Shown here piece by piece: positions 8,546-17,748 of a stretch of 64,000 nucleotides of DNA. Position 1 is the first letter of the stretch. Each line of letters opens with the position of its first letter. The stretch is from Fluviicola sp. (lineage in GTDB: Bacteria > Bacteroidota > Bacteroidia > Flavobacteriales_D > Crocinitomicaceae). The DNA lies in assembly GCA_029866325.1 (NCBI GenBank), contig JARWZO010000009.1, positions 42,361 to 106,360 of the forward strand. The letters run 5' to 3'. The notes beneath the pieces are model-generated. The model had not been told where the DNA came from and did not search any database. It was given only the letters and a program-made list of their open reading frames with translations. A program made the translations under genes and the position numbers.

Positions 8546-9565
8546 TTATTTAACGACTACGCGCTTAGTAGTAACAGTACCGTTTTGATCGATCAAACGA
8601 ACAATATAAACACCACGATCTGCTCCCAATTTAATGGCCATTTGCGGATTGGCTGCGTTTGTTGTACGACCAACCAATTGTCCTAATGCGTTTAATACTT
8701 GTACCTCACGAACATCAACAGCACCTTTAATGTACACCATTCCGTCTAACGAAGGATTTGGATATACTACGATTTCTGCTTGTGTTTTTGCGTCTGTCGA
8801 CAAAGAGTTACAATCGCAATCGTGAGAACCTAGTGAGAACCAGTTTCCGAAAAGAATCGGGTTACCGTTACCGGAAACAATTGTATCGCCATTTCCATCA
8901 AATAAGTAAGTAACAGCAGGAATTGAATCATATTCAGCTAATGCGTTGAAAACAGTAACTTGAGCAGTAACACCTGTTAAAACAGTAGACTTACGAATCA
9001 ATGAGTGATCAATTGTAACACCTACACCTTGACCTGTATTGTAAGGAGCTGTTGTTGTCCAGGCAGTTCCCGGATCTTCACCGATTTTACCGAAGATATC
9101 AATGATTTGAAAATTTGCAGAAGTAGTAATGTTTGCAGAAGCAGTACCAGGAAGTGTTCCTTTCGCAAGCATTATCGCATCGTTTCCATTCCAGTAAAAC
9201 GCTTGAGAAACATTGTAATCTGGTGAGTAAAACCCATCTGCTCTTACTTGCAATGAATCCCAAACTGGTGCTTCTTGCCCAGAACCTGCAGGATCTTGTT
9301 TGTCAATTACAGCTACATAAACATCATACGGTTGAATAGTTCCCGACAACTGAACAGCACGATCTACTGTTGCCGAAGCAGCACCATTTGAATAACGAGC
9401 AACAAAGTATTCACTTAAATTAATTGCTTGATTTGTTGGGTTGTAAATTTCCAACGCTTTGTTGTTTGACCAACCCTCTACGTATTCGGAAATGAAAATC
9501 TTTGAACAATCTTGCGCATAAGCAGTAGACGCTAAAAGTCCGAAAAAAAGTAACGCTTTTTTCAT
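8546..9565 (-). CDS. Secreted lamin-tail domain protein with T9SS sorting domain
   Basis: 339 residues. A signal peptide ends at STAYAQ. A lamin-tail (LTD) domain covers about 22-180, recognisable from ISEYVEGWSNNKALEIYNPT and INLSEYFVARYSNGA. A cysteine pair (HDCDC) precedes the T9SS type A domain (VVYPNPSLDGMVYI ... GVYIVRLIDQNG). LTD domains occur in many secreted bacterial nucleases and phosphatases, which fits the nuclease and nucleotidase genes downstream on the same strand. The protein has no catalytic motif that I can see and may be a binding or scaffold component. A close relative of its N-terminal domain is encoded at 14312-16333. Confidence 0.88.
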   Translation of the reverse strand: MKKALLFFGLLASTAYAQDCSKIFISEYVEGWSNNKALEIYNPTNQAINLSEYFVARYSNGAASATVDRAVQLSGTIQPYDVYVAVIDKQDPAGSGQEAPVWDSLQVRADGFYSPDYNVSQAFYWNGNDAIMLAKGTLPGTASANITTSANFQIIDIFGKIGEDPGTAWTTTAPYNTGQGVGVTIDHSLIRKSTVLTGVTAQVTVFNALAEYDSIPAVTYLFDGNGDTIVSGNGNPILFGNWFSLGSHDCDCNSLSTDAKTQAEIVVYPNPSLDGMVYIKGAVDVREVQVLNALGQLVGRTTNAANPQMAIKLGADRGVYIVRLIDQNGTVTTKRVVVK

Positions 9566-9619
9566 AATTAAACAGTTTATTTGAATTGAAGATATGTACT
9601 TGTGATATAAAACGATCCG

Positions 9620-9687
9620 TTACCCACGCTTGTGGAAGAATAATACGCCGCCCTTTTGAAGACAACCGCTCTATTCGTATGGGTAAA
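9620..9687 (-). promoter_or_regulatory. Candidate structured leader RNA upstream of the lamin-tail gene
   Basis: On the minus strand TTTACCCA (9687-9680) can pair with TGGGTAA (9626-9620), enclosing an inner TACG/CGTA pairing and a small CCAC/GTGG hairpin. If transcription starts at the TATCTTTG element near 9785 the leader would be about 215 nt, long for this genome. No known riboswitch consensus was recognised, and a chance fold is possible. Confidence 0.25.
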
Positions 9688-9781
9688 CATTTTTTACTTC
9701 ATCGTTCCAATTGTTTGTTTTTCCATGGTTTCAGTCTACTTAACTCATGTAGCATCAAGGAGAACATGTAAAAACTTGCCA

Positions 9782-9789
9782 CAAAGATA
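9782..9789 (-). promoter_or_regulatory. Possible Bacteroidetes -7 element for the lamin-tail/receptor/nuclease run
   Basis: TATCTTTG on the minus strand matches TAnnTTTG exactly. No TTG is present at the expected -33 distance, so this is only a half promoter. Confidence 0.35.
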
Positions 9790-10100
9790 GGACATTTAAA
9801 TTCGACTAGCATTATTGAATTGTTAACAATGAGCAAACGTTATACACGGTAGATCAATTGCAGGAAACAGGTAAATGGATTTAGTAAATACAATCCGTTT
9901 AAAATAATTTATTAGTTCATATTTATTGACAAAACGATTGATTTTTAACACCAAAAATGATAACGTTTCAAATTGGCAAATTTGACAAATATCCAATTTG
10001 AAATATTGCTCACGAATTTTCGGAACAATTTCTGCAACTGTGATTACAATCGACAATAGGATTATGTAATAAAACACTAATCACAACAAAGGTATTTGGT

Positions 10101-10108
10101 TATTTTTG
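10101..10108 (+). promoter_or_regulatory. -7 promoter element of the dipeptidyl peptidase gene
   Basis: TATTTTTG matches TAnnTTTG exactly and lies 18 bases before the ATG at 10127. No clear -33 TTG is visible. Its position supports the ATG at 10127 over an earlier in-frame ATG at 10106, which would overlap this element. Confidence 0.45.
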
Positions 10109-10126
10109 TTCCAAAACAAATCATAC

Positions 10127-12295
10127 ATGAAACGTCTCTTATTTTTCTTCTTCATTGGATTACTGGGCACTGCCCTCGCTCAAAACAACCTTACTGTTGA
10201 ACGCATCTGGAAATACGGCGAATTTTCTCAAAAAGGTGTTGCCGGTTTTACATCACTGTCTGATGGAGAACACTTCACAAAACAGGTAGAAGAAAAAGGA
10301 GCACAATTATTGAAAAAATACAGCTTCAAAGATTTCAACGGCGCCGGTACAACCATCGTAAACCTTTCTTCGATTATGTTTGACGGGACACTTTTAGAAG
10401 TGGATGATGCCTTGATGAACAAAGCAGGTACGATGTTGCTACTACAAACCAATACTGCAGGAATTTATCGTTACAGCTATTCAACGGTTTATTACACCTA
10501 CGATATCGCCTCTAAAAAAGCTACATTGCTTTATAAAGCAGATGTTCCGCAAACGCTGGCTACTTTTTCTCCGGATGGAACCAAGATCGGATTCGTAGCA
10601 GCTAATAACCTCTTTGTAAAAGACCTTAAAAGCAATACAGTTACGCAGTTGACTGCCGACGGTAATCAAAACAGCATCATCAACGGTACAACTGACTGGG
10701 TGTACGAAGAAGAATTTGCCATTACCCAAGGCTTTTTATGGTCACCCGATTCAAAATACATTGCCTACCTCCGATTCGATGAGTCGGAAGTGAAAGAATT
10801 CGATATGGCAATTTACGGATCGCTCTATCCGGAAGCCTATCGTTTTAAGTACCCCAAGGCCGGAGAAGACAATTCAAAAGTAAGCATGCACATTATTCCT
10901 GCTATGGGTGGCTCTAAAGTCGATGTGAAATTGGGAAGCTACGAATACATCCCACGATTTAAATGGTCGCCGGTTGCCAACGAGTTGATCGTACAAACCA
11001 TGAACCGTCATCAAAACGAACTGAAATATCATCTCATTACCAATCCTGAAGCTCCGGTTGACAAAGTGTTTTACACCGAAACTTCAAAAACCTATATTGA
11101 TATCGACAACAACCTGATTGTGTTGAAAGACGGAAAATCGCTCTTGCGTAGCAGTGAAAAAGACGGTTACAATCACTTGTATCAGTTGAATTTCGACGGA
11201 ACACAACGTCAAATTACTACCGGAAACTGGGATGTGATTGAATTGTACGGTATCAATGAGAAAAAAGGATTGATCTATTACAAATCGGCTGAAAATGGAG
11301 CCATTAATCAAACCTTGTATGCCATTTCACTAGACGGAAAGAAAAAAACAGCTATCAGCGCAACCAACGGAACACACAATGCTGAATTCTCTGAAGGATT
11401 TTTGTACTTCATTCGCAGCAGCTCAACCGCCAATACAGTCACTACATACACCTTGTGCGATCAAAGTGGAAAAGAACTAATGGTATTGGAGAAAAACGAT
11501 GCCTTGCAGCAAAAACTCAACGGTATGAACCTCGCTAAAAAAGAATTCATTGAGGTACCGGGATTGGAAGGAAATCTCAATGCTTGGATCATGAAACCGG
11601 CCAATTTCGATCCGGCTAAAAAATACCCGGTTTACTTTACGGTTTATTGCGGACCGGGACACAACACTGTTACCAATGCCTTCGGAGGTGCCGATTATAT
11701 GTATCACCAATTACTCACCCAAAAAGGATACATTGTTATGAGTGTTGACCCGCGTGGAACAATGTACAGAGGTGAAGCGTTTAAAAAATCAACGTATCTG
11801 CAATTGGGTAAGCTGGAAACCGAAGATGTAATCGCTGTTGGAAAGTACATGCAGCAGCAACCATACGTGGATGCCAATCGCATAGGAATTCAAGGTTGGA
11901 GTTACGGTGGTTTCATGACTGCCTTGGCAATGACCAAAGGAGCAGATGTGTTTAAAACGGGAATTTCGGTAGCTCCGGTAACCAACTGGCGCAATTACGA
12001 CAATATCTACACCGAACGTTTTATGCGCACTCCGGCCGAAAACGCATTGGGTTACGACGACAATTCACCGGTAAATCATGTAGCGAAACTAAAAGGGAAA
12101 CTCCTATTGGTGCACGGTTCGGCAGATGACAATGTGCATTTCCAAAACTCAATGGAATTCATTTCAGCAATGGTGGCCGCCAATAAGCAATTCGACTTGT
12201 TTGTTTACCCGAATAAAAATCACAGTATTTATGGTGGAAACACACGTAACCACTTATTTACCATGATGCTCAATTATACATTGGAAAATTTGTAA
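10127..12295 (+). CDS. Secreted dipeptidyl peptidase IV-type serine peptidase (S9B)
   Basis: About 722 residues, the usual size of DPP IV. A signal peptide (MKRLLFFFFIGLLGTALAQ) is followed by an eight-bladed propeller-type domain. That domain carries DWVYEEEF, whose two Glu bind the substrate N-terminus, and YLRFDESEV. The C-terminal alpha/beta hydrolase domain has the nucleophile in GWSYGGF (Ser about 592), the acid in HGSADDNVH and the His in NKNHSIYGG. The expected role is release of X-Pro or X-Ala dipeptides from peptides in the periplasm or at the surface. The ATG at 10127 is chosen because it starts a clean signal peptide. A GTG-started small gene abuts its stop codon. Confidence 0.93.
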   Translation: MKRLLFFFFIGLLGTALAQNNLTVERIWKYGEFSQKGVAGFTSLSDGEHFTKQVEEKGAQLLKKYSFKDFNGAGTTIVNLSSIMFDGTLLEVDDALMNKAGTMLLLQTNTAGIYRYSYSTVYYTYDIASKKATLLYKADVPQTLATFSPDGTKIGFVAANNLFVKDLKSNTVTQLTADGNQNSIINGTTDWVYEEEFAITQGFLWSPDSKYIAYLRFDESEVKEFDMAIYGSLYPEAYRFKYPKAGEDNSKVSMHIIPAMGGSKVDVKLGSYEYIPRFKWSPVANELIVQTMNRHQNELKYHLITNPEAPVDKVFYTETSKTYIDIDNNLIVLKDGKSLLRSSEKDGYNHLYQLNFDGTQRQITTGNWDVIELYGINEKKGLIYYKSAENGAINQTLYAISLDGKKKTAISATNGTHNAEFSEGFLYFIRSSSTANTVTTYTLCDQSGKELMVLEKNDALQQKLNGMNLAKKEFIEVPGLEGNLNAWIMKPANFDPAKKYPVYFTVYCGPGHNTVTNAFGGADYMYHQLLTQKGYIVMSVDPRGTMYRGEAFKKSTYLQLGKLETEDVIAVGKYMQQQPYVDANRIGIQGWSYGGFMTALAMTKGADVFKTGISVAPVTNWRNYDNIYTERFMRTPAENALGYDDNSPVNHVAKLKGKLLLVHGSADDNVHFQNSMEFISAMVAANKQFDLFVYPNKNHSIYGGNTRNHLFTMMLNYTLENL

Positions 12296-12616
12296 GTGGA
12301 CTTCAGACAAGATTTTACGCGAAGCAATTTAGTTAAAACCCTGATCGGACTATCATTTTGGTCGGGGTTTAATGTTCTTTGTCTGAATCTGATATACTAT
12401 TTCGATCACGAATTTATCGGTTCAGAAACACTACTTGCCTGTTTCATGATTCCTGTCGGACTGATCAATTGCGCCGTTCTGATCTATGGCTTCAAAGCAT
12501 TGCGAACATTTTACTGGAAAACGCTCCTAGTTGCAGTGATCAGTTGCCTGAATTTCAGTTATTTTCTCTTTATCTGGCAATCACTGCACCAACTTTCGGG
12601 CTCCATGGCCAATTAA
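12296..12616 (+). CDS. Small membrane protein of unknown function, GTG start
   Basis: 106 residues with three hydrophobic segments (about 15-33, 44-64 and 73-93). The GTG start follows the peptidase stop codon with no gap, which suggests translational coupling. An overlapping frame (12379-12636) lacks the hydrophobic pattern. I recognise no family, and nothing but position links it to the peptidase. Confidence 0.55.
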   Translation: MDFRQDFTRSNLVKTLIGLSFWSGFNVLCLNLIYYFDHEFIGSETLLACFMIPVGLINCAVLIYGFKALRTFYWKTLLVAVISCLNFSYFLFIWQSLHQLSGSMAN

Positions 12617-12702
12617 TTCGCGTAGTTTTCTTTTAAAAACAGCCTGTTTACAGCAATCCAACCGGATGTTTTTTTTTATTCAAAAAGATTTATCTGAACT
12701 TA

Positions 12703-12733
12703 TTTGTGATTTAGTTTTCTATTAGTAATTTTA
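12703..12733 (+). promoter_or_regulatory. Promoter of citrate synthase gene
   Basis: TTTG at 12703-12706, a 19-nt spacer, and TAATTTTA at 12726-12733 (one mismatch to TAnnTTTG), 36 bases before the ATG at 12770. The spacing is typical for Bacteroidetes housekeeping promoters. Confidence 0.5.
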
Positions 12734-12769
12734 GCCAACTATCAAAAAAAGATTAATTCAGCAGGCAAA

Positions 12770-14056
12770 ATGAGCGAAACAGCGAAAATCGAATTGAACG
12801 GAAAAATGTACGAATTTCCGGTTGTTGAGGGTACGGAAAATGAAAAAGCCATCGACATCACCAAATTGCGTCAGGAGACAGGTTATATTACCATTGATTC
12901 AGGTTATAAAAACACAGGTGCGACTTTAAGTGCCATTACTTTCCTCGACGGTGAAGAAGGTATTTTGCATTACCGTGGTTATCCGATTGAGCAATTGGCC
13001 GAAAAAGCATCGTTCATTGAAGTTGCTTATTTGTTGATTTACGGTTCATTACCAACCCAAGCTCAATTAGACGATTTCACATCCAACATTACCAAACATA
13101 CGCTGGTACACGAAGACATGAAACAGTTCTTCGAAGCTTATCCGGCAAAAGCTCATCCAATGGGGGTTCTTTCATCCATGATTTGTTCGTTGTCTACATT
13201 CTACCCTGAATCACTTGACCCGAATCGTAGTCCTGAGGCGAAAAATTTAACCATCCTGCGTTTGCTTGCCAAATTGCCTACATTGGCTGCTTGGGCTTAC
13301 AAAAACTCAATGCGTCATCCGTTTATGTATCCTAAAAACGGGTATGATTACTGCAAGAATTTCATGCACATGATGTTCGCCATGCCAACCGAAGATTACG
13401 ATGTAGATCCGGTTGTTGTAGATGCATTGAATAAATTATTGATCCTTCATGCTGACCACGAACAAAACTGTTCTACATCTACCGTTCGTATCGTAGGTTC
13501 ATCACAAGCCAATTTATACGCTACTATTTCTGCAGGTATTTCTGCATTATGGGGACCACTTCACGGTGGAGCCAACCAAGCCGTTATCGAAATGCTGGAG
13601 AAAATCCACAACGATGGTGGGGATGTTGACAAATGGGTTTTGAAAGCAAAAGACAAAGACGATTCATTCCGTTTGATGGGCTTTGGTCACCGTGTTTACA
13701 AAAACTTCGACCCGCGTGCTACCATCATCAAAAAAGCATGCGACGATGTGTTGGAGAAATTACAAATCAACGATCCACTTTTGGCAATTGCTAAAAAATT
13801 GGAGAAAGTAGCTTTGGAAGACGAATACTTCAAATCGCGTTCACTTTACCCGAACGTCGATTTCTACTCCGGTATCATTTACCGAGCATTAGGAATTCCT
13901 ACCGAAATGTTTACTGTAATGTTTGCATTAGGACGCCTACCGGGATGGATTGCTCAGTGGAAAGAAATGATTGAAGGTGGCGAACCAATCGGTCGTCCGC
14001 GTCAGATTTACACCGGCGCCACTACTCGTGATTACGTTGAAATCAACAAACGATAA
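12770..14056 (+). CDS. gltA: Citrate synthase
   Basis: A 428-residue hexameric-type citrate synthase condensing acetyl-CoA and oxaloacetate at the entry of the TCA cycle. It has the N-terminal beta-rich extension of the GltA type (ELNGKMYEFPVVEGTEN). Catalytic and substrate motifs are LHADHEQNCSTSTVR, WGPLHGGANQAV, FGHRVYKNFDPRA and the aspartate in YPNVDFYSGI. The length and motifs agree with E. coli GltA rather than the shorter 370-residue type. It stands alone between its own promoter and a terminator. Confidence 0.97.
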   Translation: MSETAKIELNGKMYEFPVVEGTENEKAIDITKLRQETGYITIDSGYKNTGATLSAITFLDGEEGILHYRGYPIEQLAEKASFIEVAYLLIYGSLPTQAQLDDFTSNITKHTLVHEDMKQFFEAYPAKAHPMGVLSSMICSLSTFYPESLDPNRSPEAKNLTILRLLAKLPTLAAWAYKNSMRHPFMYPKNGYDYCKNFMHMMFAMPTEDYDVDPVVVDALNKLLILHADHEQNCSTSTVRIVGSSQANLYATISAGISALWGPLHGGANQAVIEMLEKIHNDGGDVDKWVLKAKDKDDSFRLMGFGHRVYKNFDPRATIIKKACDDVLEKLQINDPLLAIAKKLEKVALEDEYFKSRSLYPNVDFYSGIIYRALGIPTEMFTVMFALGRLPGWIAQWKEMIEGGEPIGRPRQIYTGATTRDYVEINKR

Positions 14057-14081
14057 TTAAGTTAATATTAACTTATCAATC

Positions 14082-14111
14082 AAAAGGGCTCGTTTTGGGT
14101 CCTTTTTTTTT
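14082..14111 (+). terminator. Terminator after citrate synthase gene
   Basis: A short stem (AAAAGG at 14082-14087 with CCTTTT at 14101-14106) merges into a long T run. The stem is weak but the position and T run fit an intrinsic terminator. Confidence 0.55.
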
Positions 14112-14271
14112 GTGTCTCACATTTTTTATTAACAGTCGAAAAAATATTCATCTGACACTAAATCGTTTTTCAACTTCAACTAAATCGATTTAAAGTGACG
14201 AAAGTTTTGATAACTGTTTTTACCACTTAAAACTTAACCTTTCGGTAATACTGAAACACGCGCTTTAGTCC

Positions 14272-14279
14272 TAATTTTG
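14272..14279 (+). promoter_or_regulatory. -7 promoter element of the second lamin-tail gene
   Basis: TAATTTTG matches TAnnTTTG exactly, 32 bases before the ATG at 14312. CTG at 14251-14253 is the closest -33-like triplet, with an 18-nt spacer. Confidence 0.5.
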
Positions 14280-14311
14280 CCATTGATTTACAGTTAGTTA
14301 ATAGCTTTTTT

Positions 14312-16333
14312 ATGAGACACTTATTATTCCTTGTTACTTTATTTTCGTGTTCCTTCGCCTTTTCTCAAGCAACGGATTTGATTATTTCAGAATACGTTGA
14401 AGGAAGCGCTAGCAATAAATACATTGAAATATATAACGGTACTGCCGGATCAATCAATCTTACCGACTATCAATTGCAACTATATGCCAATGGAGCGGCA
14501 GTCCCAACGAATAATGTTACACTAGCCGGTACATTGGCAAGTGGTGCAACCATTGTTTACAAAAATTCGGCAGCAACAATATATGGTGGAGCAGCAACCA
14601 ATAATGCAGCTGTGAACTTTAATGGTGACGACGCCGTTGCGTTATTCAAAATCTCTACTTCTTCTTTTGTTGATATCGTTGGTAACATCGGTTGTGACCC
14701 AGGTACTGCATGGACTTCAGGTGCTTTTACCACACTCGATAAAACAATTGTTCGCAATGCTTCCGTTTGTTCGGGAATAACCGTTGATCTTGCTACCACT
14801 TGTCCTTTTCCGACATTAGCTACCGAATGGACGCAGTCGAACGTTGATATAGTAGCAAACTTAGGATCGCACACTATGACATGTGTTACCTGCACGCCAG
14901 GCGCTGCTCCTACCACACTTGCAAACACATTCAGCGCAACAACTTTTTGCACATCAGCTAACATTTCCTTCACTGCCGGAAACGGAGCTAAACGCATTGC
15001 TGTTGTTTCTACAACAAATTTCGCAAACACACCGGTCAACGGAACTGCATATACCGCAAATACTACTTTCGGGAGCGGTTCAACAGTTGGTGCAGGAAAC
15101 TTTACCGTACTCAACGGAACCGGAAATTCAGTAACCATAACCGGACTCACTGCTAATACAACCTATTTCATTAAAGTATTCGAATACAATGGTGCAACTG
15201 CAAATTGCGATGAATCATATTTAACTGTAGGCGTAACGAGTTTTTCATTTACCACACAAAACAACTGTGCTACACCTCAAATTCGTTCCATATTGGCAGA
15301 TGCATGCAGTTCGCAGGAAGGAATAGATGAATTAGTGATCATTGAAAACGGGACCAGTCCATTAGCCATTAGCGACATTACCTTGACTTTCCCATCGGCA
15401 GGAAGCTTTTGCAATAGCGGATGTGGAGCCAATACCTTGTTAAACAACCCGGCTTACATTACCCAATTGAATACCTTGGCAGGCTGCGCATTATTCCAAT
15501 ATGCAGATCCAATTCCGGCGGGCGCGATCATTGTTGTCTTTACCGGACTTACACCTTCTTATGTATTTGACTATTCTACACAATGTCCATCGGCAACTGC
15601 TTATTACGCTGTATTTTGCAACAACGCTTCCACTGTAGGAAGATTTGCGAACAGCGGTGTAGGTACACGAACTTTAGACGCTGTTTTCGGAGTAACAAAC
15701 GAGTCTGTTACATACACCCCAAACAGTTTGTTGGGCGATGGTTCTTTTGTCGATTTCGATGCGGCAGGGAATCCAACATACCGACAAGAGTTAAATTGTA
15801 TTTACCCGTTGGGTGTAGAATGGAGTTCGTTTGAAGGAACAACCGTAACAGAAGGTATTCGCCTAGACTGGCAAACCGAAAGTGAAAAAGACGCCGATTA
15901 CTTCAATATACAGCATTCAGATTATACCGGTGACTTCCAATCAATCGGAACGTTGGATTGCATCGGAAACAGCACCGTAGCAACTGATTATACTTTTACG
16001 GATAGATCTCCGGCTAGCGGAATTAATTATTACCGCTTAAAACAAGTCGATTTGAATGGTGAAATAGACTATAGCTCAACCATTGCAGTCAATTACGAAC
16101 GTGAGGATTTAGCCGTTTATTATCTGGAAAACCAACAACAATTGGTGTTTTCAAAAGCATTGAAAGCAGGAAGTACAGTCGCGATATACCAAACAAACGG
16201 TTCCAAGGTAACTTCGCTTACAATCGGTGAAACCACGAGCTCTGTTTATCTTCCTTTAGCTGCAGGAATTTGGCTAATCGAGACCGTAGATTCCACCGGA
16301 CATCCGTCACATATTAAATTGATGGTTCATTGA
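14312..16333 (+). CDS. Secreted lamin-tail domain protein with T9SS-type C-terminus
   Basis: 673 residues. The signal peptide ends at CSFAFSQ. An LTD domain (about 20-185) begins ISEYVEGSASNKYIEIYNGT, very close to the LTD protein at 8546-9565. A fibronectin-like module follows (about 195-315), built like the one in the secreted nuclease at 3586-5757. A cysteine-containing region without a recognised family comes next. The final 170 residues have the module common to T9SS cargo (LDWQTESEKDADYFNIQHS, then YYRLKQVDLNGEIDYS) and a divergent T9SS type A-like sorting end. No catalytic motif is visible. It could bind nucleic acid or surface polymer, but that is a guess. Confidence 0.85.
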   Translation: MRHLLFLVTLFSCSFAFSQATDLIISEYVEGSASNKYIEIYNGTAGSINLTDYQLQLYANGAAVPTNNVTLAGTLASGATIVYKNSAATIYGGAATNNAAVNFNGDDAVALFKISTSSFVDIVGNIGCDPGTAWTSGAFTTLDKTIVRNASVCSGITVDLATTCPFPTLATEWTQSNVDIVANLGSHTMTCVTCTPGAAPTTLANTFSATTFCTSANISFTAGNGAKRIAVVSTTNFANTPVNGTAYTANTTFGSGSTVGAGNFTVLNGTGNSVTITGLTANTTYFIKVFEYNGATANCDESYLTVGVTSFSFTTQNNCATPQIRSILADACSSQEGIDELVIIENGTSPLAISDITLTFPSAGSFCNSGCGANTLLNNPAYITQLNTLAGCALFQYADPIPAGAIIVVFTGLTPSYVFDYSTQCPSATAYYAVFCNNASTVGRFANSGVGTRTLDAVFGVTNESVTYTPNSLLGDGSFVDFDAAGNPTYRQELNCIYPLGVEWSSFEGTTVTEGIRLDWQTESEKDADYFNIQHSDYTGDFQSIGTLDCIGNSTVATDYTFTDRSPASGINYYRLKQVDLNGEIDYSSTIAVNYEREDLAVYYLENQQQLVFSKALKAGSTVAIYQTNGSKVTSLTIGETTSSVYLPLAAGIWLIETVDSTGHPSHIKLMVH

Positions 16334-16554
16334 TTAAAAGTTAGCTAAAACCGTATAGTCCGGTTAACTTCAAATCTCCTTCACACTGGTTTTACAAATT
16401 TGTTAATTCAACTCTAAAACGTTGTTTTTGGCATCAAAAACATTCCTCAAAACTTAATTCTTTGCTAAATATTTAGTGGTGTTTGAACAGTAATTTTACC
16501 CTGTTGTTTTACCGGTTAAATCACTCGGTAGCAACAGTTTAAAAAACCTGTGTT

Positions 16555-17604
16555 ATGAAAACAAAGAATCCGTTCAAATTAATCACTCTCCTTTTAATTC
16601 CCCTGTTTCTTATTCTTTCTATCACGAACCTGTCTGCACAATGCCCAAGTGGTGCTATTGGTGTTACCGGAGCAGGATGCGGTTGTCTTTCAGGATGTAA
16701 CCTCACATCGTTGGGAGGTCCGAATTGTTCACCTGCCGTATCAGGGAATTGTTCTGCAGGAAATGTCTCGATGTCGTTTGACATCACTGTACCCAATGGT
16801 TGTACAATCACAGTAAACGCAACAATGGCCAATCGTGCAGGTGGTTGCACCGCTTCTGGTGCCGATGGTGGAACAGATGGACTAAAAGTAGATATCCCGG
16901 GTGGTCCAAAACCTTTGCTAACAGGAGCATCCAATGCAACAGTAACCGATAGTTACGTGCTTGCTGGCCCTGGAACAATACGTATTTCAGGAATTGCTAA
17001 TCGCGCTGATGAAATCATTACCTATACTTCATCATCAACAGGCTGTGTCAATTGCGTCAGTAGTTTACCGGTCGAATTATTGCGTTTTGAAGTATCAAAA
17101 AATGATCAAGCCGTAATCTGCAACTGGGAAACCGGATCAGAGCTGAACTGTGATTATTTCATTATTGAACGTAGTTCAAACGGAATTGATTTTGAGCCCA
17201 TCGGTCAGATGGATGGCGCTGGAACAAGTACCCAAACACATACCTACACTTTATACGATTCAAGTCCGATAGATCAAGGTGTTTCGTATTACAGACTGGC
17301 GCAAACCGATTTCGACGGAACGATTGCGTATTCAGAAACAAAATCGGTCAATTTTTCGGCTAAAACGAATGTAACGGTAGTTCCGAACCCTTCTACAGGA
17401 ACATTTAGCGTAATTGGAAAGCACATCGATTTAACGACACTTTCTATGCGCAACGTGTTCGGTCAATCTTTGCAACCAATGCAAATCAATGAGTTGGACG
17501 AAGAAACCATTTTACAGTATTCTGATTTGCCTGTAGGAATCTACTTTCTTACTTATGAAAACAATAGAGAGTTGGTTACAGAGCGAATTATTGTTTCTCA
17601 TTAA
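16555..17604 (+). CDS. Secreted cysteine-rich T9SS cargo protein
   Basis: 349 residues. A signal peptide ends near NLSAQ. A cysteine-rich region (about 25-165) has many Gly/Cys pairs (GCGCLSGCNLTSLGGPNCS) and looks like a small disulfide-stabilised beta domain. The module NWETGSELNCDYFIIERSS ... SYYRLAQTDFDGTIAYSE is common to T9SS cargo and also present in the preceding protein. The C-terminus is T9SS type A (VVPNPSTGTFSVIG ... VGIYFLTYENN). No enzyme motif was recognised. It is 221 bases after the lamin-tail gene and may be expressed on its own. Confidence 0.82.
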   Translation: MKTKNPFKLITLLLIPLFLILSITNLSAQCPSGAIGVTGAGCGCLSGCNLTSLGGPNCSPAVSGNCSAGNVSMSFDITVPNGCTITVNATMANRAGGCTASGADGGTDGLKVDIPGGPKPLLTGASNATVTDSYVLAGPGTIRISGIANRADEIITYTSSSTGCVNCVSSLPVELLRFEVSKNDQAVICNWETGSELNCDYFIIERSSNGIDFEPIGQMDGAGTSTQTHTYTLYDSSPIDQGVSYYRLAQTDFDGTIAYSETKSVNFSAKTNVTVVPNPSTGTFSVIGKHIDLTTLSMRNVFGQSLQPMQINELDEETILQYSDLPVGIYFLTYENNRELVTERIIVSH

Positions 17605-17613
17605 TGTTGGATT

Positions 17614-17742
17614 TTTGATGCTTGATTTTTGATGAAGCTTTATGTAATATTCTGAGTTAACAACCTTATTTTAGAGTTAGAATGAATCTCTGCACATACT
17701 AGGAGAACCACATCAAACATTCAACATCAAGCATCAAGCATC
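17614..17742. repeat. Word-tandem inverted repeat between convergent genes
   Basis: The left arm (17614-17634) is made of TGATGCTTGATT-like words, and the right arm (17711-17742) of CATCAAGCATCAAGCATC. The arms are reverse complements of each other. It can fold into a long stem and could end transcription of both flanking genes. Confidence 0.55.
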
Positions 17743-17748
17743 TACAAA

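Larger units (their letters stand above)
9566..10126. other. 561-base gene-free region between divergent genes
   Basis: AT-rich DNA between the lamin-tail gene (minus) and the peptidase gene (plus). It holds a possible minus-strand -7 element (TATCTTTG at 9789-9782), a long possible leader with a paired segment (9620-9687), and a plus-strand -7 element at 10101-10108. An open frame at 9823-10077 has no coding character and no good start. I found no tRNA-like cloverleaf here. Confidence 0.6.

Noticed and set aside
9823..10077. Open frame in the gap upstream of the dipeptidyl peptidase gene
   Set aside because: AT-rich, no start-region support, and translation is low complexity without a signal or fold pattern.
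14557..15150. 197-codon minus-strand frame inside the lamin-tail gene
   Set aside because: Composition is the mirror of Thr/Ala-rich coding on the other strand; the plus-strand protein has a signal peptide and known domains.
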